A stretch of 64,000 nucleotides of DNA from Thauera sp. JM12B12. GTDB lineage: Bacteria; Pseudomonadota; Gammaproteobacteria; Burkholderiales; Rhodocyclaceae. The stretch spans positions 1,178,001 to 1,242,000 of the forward strand of contig NZ_CP154859.1 in the NCBI RefSeq assembly GCF_039614725.1, read 5' to 3'. This document shows, piece by piece, positions 30,872-41,207 of this stretch. Every line of letters begins with the position of its first letter. Position 1 is the stretch's first letter. The translations under genes and the position numbers were made by a program. The notes under the pieces were generated by a model, which ran no database searches, was not told where the DNA came from, and worked only from the letters and a program-made list of their open reading frames with translations.

Positions 30872-31339
30872 TCAAGGCCTTGCGGCAAGGGTCGTGCGCG
30901 CTTCGTCGATCGCGTTCTCGATGTACTGGCCATAGAAGTCGGCCAGCCGCATGCCCAGGATCGGCTCGCCGAGCGTCCTGCCTTCGGCGTCGAGCACCGC
31001 GACCGTCGGGGTGAACTTCGCGCCCAGCGCCCGCGCCAGCCGGCGATGGGTCGTCCGCTGGCCGGCGAAGTCGGTGAGCGGAGCGTCCGAGTCGATGTCG
31101 ATCTGGCGGAACAGCACGCGCGGCGCGTTTGCCGGATCGTGCGCCATCGGCACCAGGTAGGTCCGGGCCTCGTCGCAGTAGCTGCAACCGGCCTGACTGT
31201 AGAGCACCACCATCGGCATCCGCGCCGCCCGCATCGCCGCCGCGTCCCGAGCCAGGTCTCCTGCTGCGGGCAGGCCCGGCTGGGCCGCCGAGAGCGCGAT
31301 CGGCACGCATGCTAGAATGCCGGCCATTCCGCGCACCAT
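30872..31339 (-). CDS. Exported thioredoxin-fold protein with CSYC motif
   Basis: The start at 31339 gives 155 residues with a hydrophobic signal-like stretch near the N terminus. A longer in-frame start at 31390, with an AGGA sequence in place, cannot be excluded. After the signal comes a thioredoxin-like core with a CxxC pair (CSYC, C52/C55 from the chosen start), TPTVAVLD with the cis-Pro, and a helical C terminus. The fold matches SoxW/DsbC-like periplasmic thiol proteins. It is likely a periplasmic thiol-disulfide protein, possibly for cytochrome or cofactor maturation. It is divergent from hemC with an 80-base gap. Confidence 0.75.
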   Translation of the reverse strand: MVRGMAGILACVPIALSAAQPGLPAAGDLARDAAAMRAARMPMVVLYSQAGCSYCDEARTYLVPMAHDPANAPRVLFRQIDIDSDAPLTDFAGQRTTHRRLARALGAKFTPTVAVLDAEGRTLGEPILGMRLADFYGQYIENAIDEARTTLAARP

Positions 31340-31419
31340 AGGTGCCAACCCTGATGCTGCATTGCGGCAAAGATCAGGCGTTGTTCGCATGAATCCATCC
31401 TGTCAGGTGAAAATCCATC

Positions 31420-32352
31420 GTGAGCCAAGCGACCCCCGAGCGCATCGTCATCGCTACCCGTGAAAGCCGCCTCGCCCTCTGGCAGGCCGAGCACATCAAG
31501 GCCCGGCTCGAGGCATTGTATCCCGGCTGCCGGGTCGAGCTTCTGGGCATGACCACGCGCGGCGACCAGATCCTCGACCGCCCGCTCGCCAAGGTCGGCG
31601 GCAAGGGCCTGTTCGTCAAGGAGCTCGAGACCGCGCTGCTCGACGGCCGCGCCGACATCGCCGTGCATTCGATGAAGGACGTGCCGATGGTGATGGAGCC
31701 CGAGTTCGCGCTGCCCTGCATCACCGCGCGCGAGGTGCCGCTCGACGCCTTCGTCTCCAGCCGCTTCGAAAGCCTCGCCGACATGCCGCCGGGCGCCGTG
31801 GTCGGCACCTCCTCCCTGCGCCGCGAGTCGCAGATTCACGCCATGTATCCCTTCCTCGGCGTGACCAGCCTGCGCGGCAACCTCGATACCCGCCTGCGCA
31901 AGCTCGACGAGGGCCAGTACGACGCGATCATCCTCGCCGCGGCCGGCCTCACCCGCCTCGGCCTCGGAGAGCGCATCCGCTCGGTGATGCCGGCCGAGGT
32001 TTCGCTGCCCGCGGCCGGCCAGGGCGCGCTCGGCATCGAGTGCCTGGCCGCGCGCAAGGACGTTATCGGCTGGCTGCAGCCCCTCGTCGACGCTGACACC
32101 ACCGCCTGCGTGCTCGCCGAGCGTGCGGTCGCGCGTGCGCTGGCGGGCAGCTGCGAGGTGCCGCTCGGCGCCTATGCGGTGATGCGCGACAGGCGCTTGT
32201 GGTTGCGCGGCTTCGTCGCGCGCCCCGATGGCAGCGAGATCGTGCGCGCCGAGCGCGAGGGCGACCCGGCGCAGGCCGAAGCGCTCGGGCGTGCGCTCGC
32301 CGAGGAGCTGCGTGCGCAGGGCGCGGAAGCGATCCTTGCCGACATCGGCTGA
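31420..32352 (+). CDS. hemC: Hydroxymethylbilane synthase (porphobilinogen deaminase)
   Basis: The 310-residue protein starts at GTG (AGGTGA site upstream) and has the catalytic D87 (HSMKDVP) and the dipyrromethane-cofactor Cys C245 in [11 protein letters not shown]. It polymerises four porphobilinogens to hydroxymethylbilane. hemD follows after 21 bases, then hemX and hemY, giving a tetrapyrrole/heme operon on the plus strand. Confidence 0.96.
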   Translation: MSQATPERIVIATRESRLALWQAEHIKARLEALYPGCRVELLGMTTRGDQILDRPLAKVGGKGLFVKELETALLDGRADIAVHSMKDVPMVMEPEFALPCITAREVPLDAFVSSRFESLADMPPGAVVGTSSLRRESQIHAMYPFLGVTSLRGNLDTRLRKLDEGQYDAIILAAAGLTRLGLGERIRSVMPAEVSLPAAGQGALGIECLAARKDVIGWLQPLVDADTTACVLAERAVARALAGSCEVPLGAYAVMRDRRLWLRGFVARPDGSEIVRAEREGDPAQAEALGRALAEELRAQGAEAILADIG

Positions 32353-32373
32353 CGCCTCCGCGCGCAAGATCAG

Positions 32374-33189
32374 ATGACGCACGACGGGGCCGCCGCCAAG
32401 TCTTCCGCCAAGCGTTCGACGACTGCCGCGCTTGCCGGGCGGACGCTGGTGGTCATGCGCCCGCGCGAGCAGGCGGGCAGCCTGTGCGAGCGTATCCGTG
32501 CCGCGGGTGGCAAGGCCTTGCTGTTCCCGGTGATCGCGGTGGGGCCAGCGCTCGATGCCGGACCCCTGGAAGCCATCGTCAGCCGCCTGGACGAGTTCGA
32601 TCTCGCCTTCTTCGTCAGTCCGAACGCAGCCAATCATGCGATGCAGTTCGTCCTGCCGCGGCGGACCTGGCCGGCGACGCTCAGGGTCGCCACCGTGGGC
32701 AAGGGCAGCGAGCGGGTCTTGCGCGGATATGGCTTCGAGCACGTCATTGCGCCGCAGCACGGATTCGACAGCGAGGCCGTGATCGCCCTGCCCGAGTTCG
32801 CTCCCGAAGCAGTGGTCGGGCGCAAGGTACTCATCTTCCGCGGCGATGGCGGGCGCGAATTGCTCGCGCAAACCTTGCGCGAACGTGGCGCGAGCGTTGA
32901 ATATGTCACGTGCTACCGGCGTTTCTGTCCCGAAGTCGCCCCCGAGCTGCTCTTGCAGCCGGTGGCGGGTGGCGAGGTGGACGGCTTGCTGCTCACGAGC
33001 AGCGAGGGGGTGCGGAACCTTCGCCAGATGCTAGGCGACGATGGGTTGGCTGCGCTGCGTCCCGTCACGGTGTTCGCCTCCCACCCGCGCATCGTCGCCC
33101 AGGCGCGCGCAGCGGGTTTCGAGAACGTCGTGGAAACCCCGGCCGGCGACGACGGCCTGATGCAGGCGCTTGAGAACCACTTTGGTTAG
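32374..33189 (+). CDS. hemD: Uroporphyrinogen-III synthase
   Basis: The 271-residue protein has the two-domain HemD fold with weakly conserved sequence. The recognisable parts are the start of domain 1 (AGRTLVVMRPREQAG), FFVSPNAANHAM and the second-domain Ser/Thr run LLLTSSEGVRNL. It closes and inverts ring D of hydroxymethylbilane. A hydrophilic 20-residue N-terminal extension precedes domain 1. Position right after hemC supports the call. The next gene starts 10 bases on. Confidence 0.9.
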   Translation: MTHDGAAAKSSAKRSTTAALAGRTLVVMRPREQAGSLCERIRAAGGKALLFPVIAVGPALDAGPLEAIVSRLDEFDLAFFVSPNAANHAMQFVLPRRTWPATLRVATVGKGSERVLRGYGFEHVIAPQHGFDSEAVIALPEFAPEAVVGRKVLIFRGDGGRELLAQTLRERGASVEYVTCYRRFCPEVAPELLLQPVAGGEVDGLLLTSSEGVRNLRQMLGDDGLAALRPVTVFASHPRIVAQARAAGFENVVETPAGDDGLMQALENHFG

Positions 33190-33199
33190 AACTGAGGCC

Positions 33200-34606
33200 A
33201 TGAAAGAAGAGATTCCCGCCCTGACCCAGCCGCCGATGGCGCCGCACTCACCTGCGAAGGATGAAGACACCACCCGCCCGGGCGAGTCTCGTGAAGCCTC
33301 CTCCGCCGCCGCGCAGGATCCTGCGCACACGCAAGCGCCCACTCCGCCGGCTCCGGCGCCCGTGGCCGAGTCTGGCGAGGCGGGCGGGCGCAGCGCCGCG
33401 GCGTGGTGGGCGCTGCTGCTGGCGCTGATCGCGATCGGTGGCGCCGGCTGGGCGGTGTGGCAGGCGCGTGACACGCGTGCGCAGTCGGTCACGCTGCGCG
33501 AAGAGCTCGCGCGCCGGCTATCGGACGGCGAGACGGTCGCCGCCGAGGCGCGTGGCATCGTGCGCCAGCAGCAGGAAGTGATCGCCTCCTTGCAGGGCAA
33601 GCTCGGCGTGCTCGAGTCGAAGGTCGAGACCACCGAGGGGCAGGCCGCGGCGCTTGAGGCGCTGTATCAGGAGTTCTCGCGCAGCCGGGAGGACGGCGTG
33701 ATCGCCGAGGTCGAGCAGGCCGTGGCGTTGGCCTCGCAGCAACTGCAGATCGCCGGCAACGTGGAGGCGGCGCTGATCGCGCTGCAGGAGGCGGAGGCCC
33801 GTCTCGCCATTCACGATCGCGGCCAGCTTGCGCCGCTGCGCAGGGCACTTGCGCGCGACATCGACGAGCTCCGCCTGCAGCCGGTGCTGGACGTGTCGGG
33901 CCTCAGCCTGCGGCTCGAGCGGCTGCTCGAGCATGCGGACGCCCTGCCGCTGGCCTTCGAGGGTCAGCTGCCGGTCGACGCCGCGGTCGGTAGCGAAATG
34001 GGGCCTGCCGAAAGCGGCGGGCTCGCGGGCTGGATGGCCAGCGTCTGGCGCTTCACGCAGGCCCTTGCCGCAGACGTGTGGCACGAGGTGCGTACGCTGG
34101 TCCGCGTCGAGCGTCTCGACCAGGACGATCCGGTTCTGCTCGCTCCGGCGCAGAACACCTTCCTGCGCGAGAACCTGAAGATTCGCCTGCTCACCGCGCG
34201 GCTGGCACTGCTCGCCCGCGATGGCCGTACCTACGAGGCGGATCTTGCCCAGGCGCGCGCTTGGATGGAGCGCTTCTTCGATCTGCGTGAAGAGCGCGTG
34301 CAGGCTGCGCTCGCCGAGCTCAAGGCGCTCGAGGCGGTCAAGGTGCGCTACGAGCCGCCCGACCTCAGCGAGACCTTCTCCGCGCTGCGCACCGTGCAGG
34401 CGCGCAGCGGCCGACCGCCTCTGCCCAGCGAGCCGGTCAGGCCGGTCGTTGAGACGTCTGCTGCGGCGCCCGCGCCTGAGACTGCCCCGGAAGCACCTGC
34501 TGCCACTGCCGCGGATGCACCGGCCGCCGACACGTCGGCCCCGGCAGCGACGCCGGAGCCGTCCGCAGAAGCCGCGCCGTCCGCAGCGCCGGCGGCGAGC
34601 GAGTGA
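33200..34606 (+). CDS. hemX: HemX-like membrane protein
   Basis: The 468-residue protein has a long Pro/Ala-rich cytoplasmic N terminus, one transmembrane helix (about 71-92, WWALLLALIAIGGAGWAVW), a coiled-coil section and a periplasmic helical domain of about 270 residues. A long Ala/Pro/Glu-rich tail ends it. This is the HemX family. Despite the old name uroporphyrinogen-III methyltransferase it lacks a SAM-binding domain. Its function in heme synthesis is not established. It lies between hemD and hemY as in other proteobacteria. Confidence 0.85.
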   Translation: MKEEIPALTQPPMAPHSPAKDEDTTRPGESREASSAAAQDPAHTQAPTPPAPAPVAESGEAGGRSAAAWWALLLALIAIGGAGWAVWQARDTRAQSVTLREELARRLSDGETVAAEARGIVRQQQEVIASLQGKLGVLESKVETTEGQAAALEALYQEFSRSREDGVIAEVEQAVALASQQLQIAGNVEAALIALQEAEARLAIHDRGQLAPLRRALARDIDELRLQPVLDVSGLSLRLERLLEHADALPLAFEGQLPVDAAVGSEMGPAESGGLAGWMASVWRFTQALAADVWHEVRTLVRVERLDQDDPVLLAPAQNTFLRENLKIRLLTARLALLARDGRTYEADLAQARAWMERFFDLREERVQAALAELKALEAVKVRYEPPDLSETFSALRTVQARSGRPPLPSEPVRPVVETSAAAPAPETAPEAPAATAADAPAADTSAPAATPEPSAEAAPSAAPAASE

Positions 34607-34616
34607 GGGCCCGACG

Positions 34617-35810
34617 ATGCGCGCACTGATCTGGCTGATCGGCATCTTCGCCCTCGCCGTCGGCGTGGCGATGGTCGCCGGCGTGAACGACGGCTACGTG
34701 CTCGTCGTGCTGTCGCCCTGGCGGGCGCAGATTTCCCTGAACCTGTTCATCGTCCTTCTGGTGGCGGGCGTGGCGCTGATCCATGTGCTGCTGCGCGTAC
34801 TCGCCCGCACGCTGGCGCTGCCCGCTCGAGTCGCGCAGTGGCGCGACCGCCGTCGTCGCGAGAAGGCCGATCGCTCCCTGCACGATGCGCTCAACGCCCT
34901 CTTCGAGGGGCGCTTCTCGCAATCGCTGAAATCGGCGTCCACCGCGTATGCGGCCGCGGACGGCTCTGCAATGGCGGCGCTGGTGGCGGCGCGCGCCGCG
35001 CACGGACTGCAGGACGACACGCGCTACCGGGAGTGGCTCGACCATGCCGCCGAACAGGGCAAGGACAGCGAAGTTGCACGGCTGATGACCGAGGCCGAGC
35101 TCGCCATCGAGCGCCGCCAGTTCGATGTCGCCGCGGCGCGCCTGGCGCAACTGCGGGAGGCGGGCCACAAGCACATCGCGATGCTGCGCCTGGAGTCGGA
35201 GGTGGCACTCGCGCTCGGGCGCTGGGAGGAACTGCTGCACATCCTGCGTCAGCTTCGCAAGCACAAGGCGCTCACGCTCGAACAGGCCGCGCCCGGAATG
35301 CGCCGCGCGCACATCGGGCGCATGCAGGAGCTGGAGGCCAGCCCGACCGCGCTTGCCGATTACTGGGAGGCCATCCCGTCCGAGGAACTCCAGGATCGCG
35401 GCTTGCTGGAAGAGGCGCTGCCGCTGCTCGCCCGCGCGGGTTGTGCAGCGCGCGCGCGGGCTCAGACCGAGCGCCTGCTGGAAGAACGCTGGGACAGCGG
35501 GCTTGCGCGGCTGTACGCCTACTGTGCAGGCTCGGTCGATGAGGCACGTGCCTGCTTGCACCGTGCCGAGACCTGGCTGGAGCGACAACCGCGCGATTCC
35601 GGACTCCTGTTCGCGCTCGGCCAGCTCTGCCGGCGTACCGAGCTGTGGGGCAAGGCACAGAGCTATCTCGAGGCTTCGCTCGGGCTCAAGCCGGAAGTGG
35701 AAACCCACCTCGCGCTCGCGCACCTGTTCGACACCCTCGAGCGCCGCGACGAGGCCCAGCGCCACTACCGGGCAGCCGCGGAACGCCTTGGGGGCGGGGG
35801 GGCGGCCTGA
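34617..35810 (+). CDS. hemY: HemY-like membrane TPR protein
   Basis: The 397-residue protein has two N-terminal transmembrane helices (about 3-22 and 38-60) and a long helical, TPR-like periplasmic or cytoplasmic domain with Ala/Leu-rich repeats. It matches proteobacterial HemY, which is unrelated to the Bacillus protoporphyrinogen oxidase of the same name. Its precise role is unknown but it is always linked to hemX. The ATG at 34617 lies 10 bases after the hemX stop. A 66-base gap to the convergent hemF shows no clear terminator. Confidence 0.85.
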   Translation: MRALIWLIGIFALAVGVAMVAGVNDGYVLVVLSPWRAQISLNLFIVLLVAGVALIHVLLRVLARTLALPARVAQWRDRRRREKADRSLHDALNALFEGRFSQSLKSASTAYAAADGSAMAALVAARAAHGLQDDTRYREWLDHAAEQGKDSEVARLMTEAELAIERRQFDVAAARLAQLREAGHKHIAMLRLESEVALALGRWEELLHILRQLRKHKALTLEQAAPGMRRAHIGRMQELEASPTALADYWEAIPSEELQDRGLLEEALPLLARAGCAARARAQTERLLEERWDSGLARLYAYCAGSVDEARACLHRAETWLERQPRDSGLLFALGQLCRRTELWGKAQSYLEASLGLKPEVETHLALAHLFDTLERRDEAQRHYRAAAERLGGGGAA

Positions 35811-35876
35811 GCCCGCAGGCGCCGCATCGCGGTGAGCCGCCCGCGGTGAGCCCCCGTCGTGCGCCGGGCGTCGGGC

Positions 35877-36785
35877 TCAGGCCCAGGCGCGCGGCTTGAG
35901 ATAGACGTCGTAGAGCGCGGCCTCGGGCGAACCCGGCTCCGGGTGCCAGTCGTAGCGCCACTTCACGATCGGGGGCATCGACATCAGGATCGACTCGGTG
36001 CGCCCGCCCGACTGCAGGCCGAACAGCGTGCCGCGGTCGAAGACCAGGTTGAACTCCACGTAGCGGCCCCGGCGGTAGGCCTGAAAGTCGCGTTCGCGCT
36101 CGCCGTAGGGCGTGTCGCGCCTGCGCTCGGCGATCGGCAGATAGGCGTCGAGGAAGGCGTCGCCGACCGCTTTCGTCAGGCCGAATGCGGTGTCGAAGTC
36201 GGTCTTGCCATCGGCGCCGTGGTCGTCGAAGAACAGTCCGCCGACGCCGCGCGGCTCGTTGCGATGCTTGAGAAAGAAGTAGCGGTCGCACCAGTCCCTG
36301 AGGCGTGCGTATTCCGCCTCGCCACCCCAGGGCAGGACCGCAGCCTTGCAGGCGCCGTGGAAATGGCGCACGTCCTCCTCGAAGGGGTAGTAGGGCGTGA
36401 GGTCCATGCCGCCGCCGAACCACCACACCGGCGTCTTGCCCTCGGCCAGGGCAACGAAGCAGCGCACGTTCATGTGCACCGTCGGACAGTAGGGATTGCG
36501 CGGATGCAGGACCAGCGACACCCCCATCGCCTCGAAGCGGCGACCGGCGAGTTCGGGACGGTGGGCGGTTGCCGACGCCGGCATGCCGTCGCCCATCACG
36601 TGCGAGAAATTGACGCCGCCACGTTCGAAGAAATGGCCGTCCTCGATGACGCGCGTGAGGCCGCCGCCGCCACCGGGGCGCTCCCAGCCATCGCTGCGGA
36701 ACGCCTGACCGTCGAAGGTCTCGAGGCGTTCGACGATGCGCTGCTGCAGCCCGGTGAACCAGGGCTTGACGGTGCGCGGATCCAT
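35877..36785 (-). CDS. hemF: Oxygen-dependent coproporphyrinogen-III oxidase
   Basis: The 302-residue protein has the HemF signatures [20 protein letters not shown] and [15 protein letters not shown], with the His cluster around the active site, and the C-terminal [10 protein letters not shown]. It uses O2 to convert coproporphyrinogen-III to protoporphyrinogen-IX. Its ATG overlaps the purD stop by one base (TGATG), so it is translated from the purH-purD transcript. Oxygen dependence fits aerobic growth; no hemN is in the window. Confidence 0.95.
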   Translation of the reverse strand: MDPRTVKPWFTGLQQRIVERLETFDGQAFRSDGWERPGGGGGLTRVIEDGHFFERGGVNFSHVMGDGMPASATAHRPELAGRRFEAMGVSLVLHPRNPYCPTVHMNVRCFVALAEGKTPVWWFGGGMDLTPYYPFEEDVRHFHGACKAAVLPWGGEAEYARLRDWCDRYFFLKHRNEPRGVGGLFFDDHGADGKTDFDTAFGLTKAVGDAFLDAYLPIAERRRDTPYGERERDFQAYRRGRYVEFNLVFDRGTLFGLQSGGRTESILMSMPPIVKWRYDWHPEPGSPEAALYDVYLKPRAWA

Positions 36786-38062
36786 CAGTTCTTGCGCCCG
36801 ATGGCGCGGTGGCCAATGTCTCGGCGGTACTGGCGGCCATCGAACAGGATGCCGTCGGCGACCTCGTAGGCACGTTTCTGCGCGCTGCGCACGTTGTCGC
36901 CGAGGGCGGTCACGCACAGCACGCGACCCCCGGCGGTGACCACCTGGCCATCCTGCAGCGCGGTGCCGGCGTGGAACACGTGCACGTCTTCCTGCTCGGT
37001 GGCAGGCAGGCCGGTGATCACGTCGCCCTTGCGCGGGTTTTCCGGGTAGTCGGCCGCGGCAAGTACGACGCCGAGCGCGAAGCGGCGGTCCCACTCGGCC
37101 TCGGTCTGGTCGAGCTTGCCGGCGATGGCAGCCTCGACGAGGTCGGCGAGGTCGGTCTTCAGCCGCATCATGATCGGCTGCGTCTCGGGGTCGCCCATGC
37201 GGCAGTTGAACTCGACCACGCGCGGCTTGCCCTCGCCGTCGATCATCAGGCCGGCGTAGAGGAAGCCGGTGTAGGGCAGGCCGTCGGCGGCCATGCCGGC
37301 CAGCGTCGGGTTGATGATCTCGCGCATCACGCGTGCATGAACGTCGGGCGTGACCACCGGGGCGGGCGAGTAGGCGCCCATGCCGCCGGTGTTGGGACCC
37401 TGGTCGCCGTCCTTGAGGCGCTTGTGGTCCTGGCTGGTGGCGAGCGCGAGCGCGTTCTTGCCGTCGGCCATGACGATGAAGCTGGCTTCCTCGCCCTCCA
37501 TGAACTCCTCGATGACGACGCGCGCGCCCGCATCACCCATGCGGTTGTCGAGCAGCATCATGTCGATCGCGGCGTGGGCCTCTTCGGCGGTCATCGCCAC
37601 CACCACGCCCTTGCCGGCGGCCAGGCCGTCGGCCTTGATCACGATCGGTGCGCCCTCGGCCTCGATGTAGGCGTGCGCGGCGGCGGCATCGGAGAAGGTC
37701 TGGTACTTCGCGGTGGGGATGTTGTGGCGGACGAGGAACTGTTTGGCGAAGTCCTTCGAGCTCTCGAGCTGGGCGGCGGCCTGGGTCGGGCCGAAGATCG
37801 GCAGACCGGCGGCGCGGAAGGCGTCGACCACGCCGGCAGCGAGCGGCGCCTCTGGGCCGACCACGGTGAAGGCGACCTGCTCGCGCCTGGCAAGCTCGAC
37901 CAGCACCTTGATGTCGGTGACGGGTACGTTCTGCAGCAGCTTCTCGGCAGCGGTGCCGGGGTTGCCCGGCGCGACGAGCACGCGGGTGACCTTGGGCGAC
38001 TGGGCGAGTTTCCAGGCCAGCGCGTGTTCGCGGCCGCCGGAACCGATGACGAGGACTTTCAT
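36785..38062 (-). CDS. purD: Phosphoribosylamine-glycine ligase
   Basis: The 425-residue ATP-grasp enzyme starts [19 protein letters not shown] and has the ATP-grasp core with [13 protein letters not shown] and the [11 protein letters not shown] metal/ATP segment. It forms glycinamide ribonucleotide in de novo purine synthesis. It lies 34 bases downstream of purH on the same strand, and the operon continues into hemF. Confidence 0.97.
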   Translation of the reverse strand: MKVLVIGSGGREHALAWKLAQSPKVTRVLVAPGNPGTAAEKLLQNVPVTDIKVLVELARREQVAFTVVGPEAPLAAGVVDAFRAAGLPIFGPTQAAAQLESSKDFAKQFLVRHNIPTAKYQTFSDAAAAHAYIEAEGAPIVIKADGLAAGKGVVVAMTAEEAHAAIDMMLLDNRMGDAGARVVIEEFMEGEEASFIVMADGKNALALATSQDHKRLKDGDQGPNTGGMGAYSPAPVVTPDVHARVMREIINPTLAGMAADGLPYTGFLYAGLMIDGEGKPRVVEFNCRMGDPETQPIMMRLKTDLADLVEAAIAGKLDQTEAEWDRRFALGVVLAAADYPENPRKGDVITGLPATEQEDVHVFHAGTALQDGQVVTAGGRVLCVTALGDNVRSAQKRAYEVADGILFDGRQYRRDIGHRAIGRKN

Positions 38063-38096
38063 GTGCTGCTCCGAATCTCTGCTGGGGTGGTCGTTC

Positions 38097-39686
38097 TTAG
38101 TGGCGGAAATGCCTGAAGCCGGTGAAGACCATGGCGATGTTCTGCTCGTTGGCGGCGGCGATCACCTCTTCGTCGCGCATCGAGCCGCCGGGCTGGATCA
38201 CCGCGGTGGCGCCGGCCTGGGCGAGCACGTCGAGGCCGTCGCGGAAGGGGAAGAAGGCGTCCGAGGCGACCACACAGCCGGCGATCTGCAGGCCGGCGTT
38301 CTCGGCCTTGATCTTGGCGATGCGGGCGGAGTCGACGCGGCTCATCTGGCCGGCGCCGACGCCGATGGTCATGCCGTCCTTGCAGTACACGATGGCGTTC
38401 GACTTGACGTACTTGGCTACGCGCCAGGCGAACAGCATGTCGCGTATCTCCGCCTCGGTCGGTGCGCGCTGGGTCACCACCTTCAGGTCGGCGACCTGGA
38501 TGCGCGCCTCGTCGGCGCTCTGCACGAGCAGGCCGCCTCCGACGCGCTTGTAGTCGAAGGCGCCGGCGGGCTGGCCGAGCGGGCAGGTGAGCACGCGCAC
38601 GTTCTTCTTGCCGGCGAGCAGTTCGAGCGCGTCGGCGCTGTAGGACGGCGCGATCAGCACTTCGAGGAACTGCGCCGACACGGCCTCGGCCGCAGCGCGG
38701 TCGACCTCGCCGTTGAAAGCGATGATGCCGCCGAAGGCCGAGGTGGGATCGGTCGAGAAGGCCTTCTTGTAGGCCTCGAGCGGGCTGGCGGCGACGGCCA
38801 CGCCGCAGGGATTGGCGTGCTTGACGATGACGCAGGCCGGCGCCGAGCCGTCGAAGGCCTTGACGCACTCCCACGCCGCGTCGGCGTCGGCGATGTTGTT
38901 GTACGACAGCTCCTTGCCCTGCAGCTGGGTGTAGCCGGCGATGCCGCCCTCGGCCGCGCCCGGCTGACGGTAGAAGGCCGCGGTCTGATGCGGGTTCTCG
39001 CCGTAGCGCAGGTCCTGCACCTTGTCGAAGGCGAGCTGCAGGCGCTCGGGGTAGGTCTGCAGCGACACGTCGCCGGCCTCGTTGGTGACCAGCGCGGTGA
39101 GGTAGTTGGAGATCGCCGAGTCGTAGCGCGCGGTGTGGGTGAAGGCCTTCACCGCGAGCGCGAAGCGGGTCTTGTGGCTGAGCTTGCCCGCGTTGGCCTT
39201 GAGCTCCTCGATGATGCAGCCGTAGTCCTCGGGGTCGGTGACGATGCCGACGCCGCCATCCTCGTTGCCATGGTTCTTGGCCGCGGCGCGCACCATGGTG
39301 GGGCCGCCGATGTCGATGTTCTCGATCGCGTCCTCGAGCGAACAGTCGGGCTTGGCCACGGTCTGCTGGAAGGGATAGAGGTTCACCACCACCAGGTCTA
39401 TGCGGCCGATGTCGTGGGCGGCGATCGTCTCCATGTGCTCGGCGAGGTCGCGGCGGGCGAGGATGCCACCGTGCACCTTCGGATGCAGGGTCTTGACGCG
39501 GCCGTCGAGCATCTCGGGGAAGCCGGTGTGCTCGGAGACGTCGGTGACCGGCAGGCCGGCCTCGCGCAGCAGGCTGGCGGTGCCGCCGGTCGACAGCAGC
39601 TTGATGCCGAGCGCGGAGAGTTCGCGCGCGAAGTCGAGCACGCCGCGTTTGTCGGAGACGCTGATCAGGGCTTGGGTGACGTTCAT
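38097..39686 (-). CDS. purH: Bifunctional AICAR formyltransferase/IMP cyclohydrolase
   Basis: The 529-residue protein has the N-terminal MGS-like cyclohydrolase domain (residues 1-200, LISVSDKRG and [13 protein letters not shown]) and the C-terminal formyltransferase domain with the catalytic KHANPCGVA segment. It carries out the last two steps of IMP synthesis. It follows fis after 91 bases; the purH-purD-hemF genes are probably one transcription unit, possibly starting at dusB-fis. Confidence 0.97.
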   Translation of the reverse strand: MNVTQALISVSDKRGVLDFARELSALGIKLLSTGGTASLLREAGLPVTDVSEHTGFPEMLDGRVKTLHPKVHGGILARRDLAEHMETIAAHDIGRIDLVVVNLYPFQQTVAKPDCSLEDAIENIDIGGPTMVRAAAKNHGNEDGGVGIVTDPEDYGCIIEELKANAGKLSHKTRFALAVKAFTHTARYDSAISNYLTALVTNEAGDVSLQTYPERLQLAFDKVQDLRYGENPHQTAAFYRQPGAAEGGIAGYTQLQGKELSYNNIADADAAWECVKAFDGSAPACVIVKHANPCGVAVAASPLEAYKKAFSTDPTSAFGGIIAFNGEVDRAAAEAVSAQFLEVLIAPSYSADALELLAGKKNVRVLTCPLGQPAGAFDYKRVGGGLLVQSADEARIQVADLKVVTQRAPTEAEIRDMLFAWRVAKYVKSNAIVYCKDGMTIGVGAGQMSRVDSARIAKIKAENAGLQIAGCVVASDAFFPFRDGLDVLAQAGATAVIQPGGSMRDEEVIAAANEQNIAMVFTGFRHFRH

Positions 39687-39777
39687 CGTGTTGGACCGGA
39701 GGTGAAGATCGGAAGGTTGCGAATCGAAAGGATCGGCGGCGTGCGATCGCTGGAACGCGTTCGCGCAGCCGCGGCGC

Positions 39778-40014
39778 TCACAGCAACTCGTAGTCGGTCA
39801 GCTTGCGGCGCAGCGTATTGCGGTTGATGCCCAGCATCTCGGCGGCGACGGTCTGGTTGCCGTTGGCGCGCTGAAGCACGAACTCCAGCAGCGGGCGCTC
39901 GACGTTGCGGATCACCATGTCGTGGATGGCGGCCGGCTTCTCGCCGTCGAGGTCGCGGAAATACTGGTCCAGCGTGCGGACGACGGCGTCCGCGATCTCG
40001 TTGCTGCGGCTCAT
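39778..40014 (-). CDS. fis: DNA-binding protein Fis
   Basis: The 78-residue protein is a short Fis: an N-terminal helical dimerisation part and the C-terminal helix-turn-helix ([23 protein letters not shown]), nearly identical to E. coli Fis in that region. It bends DNA and regulates rRNA, tRNA and other genes. Its start overlaps the dusB stop by 4 bases (ATGA), the conserved dusB-fis operon of proteobacteria. Confidence 0.96.
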   Translation of the reverse strand: MSRSNEIADAVVRTLDQYFRDLDGEKPAAIHDMVIRNVERPLLEFVLQRANGNQTVAAEMLGINRNTLRRKLTDYELL

Positions 40015-41057
40015 GCTGCGAGTTCCTGCGGGAATTCTGCGGATTCGTCCACGTGCGCGTCCGTCTCGTAGCTCAGGCGGGCATCGGCCTCGGCAAGCTG
40101 GCCGAAGAAGTCGTCCACTGCGGCGAGCTGGGCGGGAATGTCGGGGATCTGGTTCATTGCGCGACGGAAAGCCGCCGAGCCGACCAGGCCCTTGGTGTAC
40201 CAGGAGATGTGCTTGCGCGCGATCTTCACGCCACGATCGTCGCCATAGAAGCCGTAGAGGTCAGCGAGGTGCTCGCGGCAGACCTGGTGGATCTCGCTTA
40301 CCAGCGGCGACGGCATGAGCTCGCCGGTGGCCAGGAAATGCTCGGTCTCGCGGAAGATCCATGGCCGGCCCTGCGCCGCGCGGCCGATCATGACGCCGTC
40401 GGCGCCGGTGTAGTCGAGCACGTACTTGGCCTTCTGCGGGCTGGTGATGTCGCCGTTGGCGATCACCGGGATCTTCACCAGCGTCTTCACGTGGGCGATG
40501 GTGTCGTACTCGGCCTCGCCCATGTACTGGTCGGCGCGCGTGCGGCCATGGATCGCGATCGCGCGGATGCCGGCGTCCTCGGCGATGCGGGCGATCACGG
40601 GGGCGTTCTTGTTGGCGCGGTTCCAGCCGGTGCGGAACTTGAGCGTGACCGGGGTATCGGGCACCGCATTGACCACCGCCTCGAGGATGCGTGCGACCAG
40701 GGGCTCGTCCTGCATCAGCGCCGAACCCGCCATCACGTTGCAGACCTTCTTGGCCGGGCAGCCCATGTTGATGTCGATGATCTGGGCGCCGTTGTCGGCG
40801 TTGTACTTCGCCGCCTCGGCCATCATCGCCGGGTCGGCGCCGGCGATCTGCACCGAGATCGGGTCGACCTCGCCGGTGTGGTCGGCGCGACGGCGGGTCT
40901 TCTCGCTGCCGTAGAGCAGCGAGTTGGAGGTGACCATCTCGGACACGGCGACGCCTGCGCCCAGCTTCTTGCACAACTGGCGGAAAGGACGGTCCGTCAC
41001 CCCTGCCATGGGGGCGACGAAGAGATTGTTGCGCAAGGTGAAGCCGGCGAACTGCAT
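40011..41057 (-). CDS. dusB: tRNA-dihydrouridine synthase B
   Basis: The 348-residue FMN enzyme starts MQFAGFTLRNNLFVAPMAGVTD and has the DINMGCPAKKVCN segment with catalytic C106. It reduces U17 (family prediction) in the tRNA D-loop. The TIM barrel is followed by a C-terminal helical RNA-binding domain. It is first in the dusB-fis operon; the 150-base gap to the next gene upstream holds its promoter (an AT-rich TAAAAT-like box at 41085-41090 on the minus strand). Confidence 0.95.
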   Translation of the reverse strand: MQFAGFTLRNNLFVAPMAGVTDRPFRQLCKKLGAGVAVSEMVTSNSLLYGSEKTRRRADHTGEVDPISVQIAGADPAMMAEAAKYNADNGAQIIDINMGCPAKKVCNVMAGSALMQDEPLVARILEAVVNAVPDTPVTLKFRTGWNRANKNAPVIARIAEDAGIRAIAIHGRTRADQYMGEAEYDTIAHVKTLVKIPVIANGDITSPQKAKYVLDYTGADGVMIGRAAQGRPWIFRETEHFLATGELMPSPLVSEIHQVCREHLADLYGFYGDDRGVKIARKHISWYTKGLVGSAAFRRAMNQIPDIPAQLAAVDDFFGQLAEADARLSYETDAHVDESAEFPQELAA

Positions 41058-41207
41058 GGTCGGATGGGCAGGGGAAAACGCGGCATTTTACCCCATCCCC
41101 TTGACGACTGGGCGTGCGGACTTTTGCACGATGCGCAATCGATACAGAGGCTTGCGCTCTCGGCAGCGGTGTGCATGCGGGCGCGACCCGCCCGTGTCCT
41201 GGCCGAC

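Noticed and set aside
35811..35876. Terminator or small gene between hemY and hemF.
   Set aside because: No stem with a T run and no plausible reading frame with a ribosome site.
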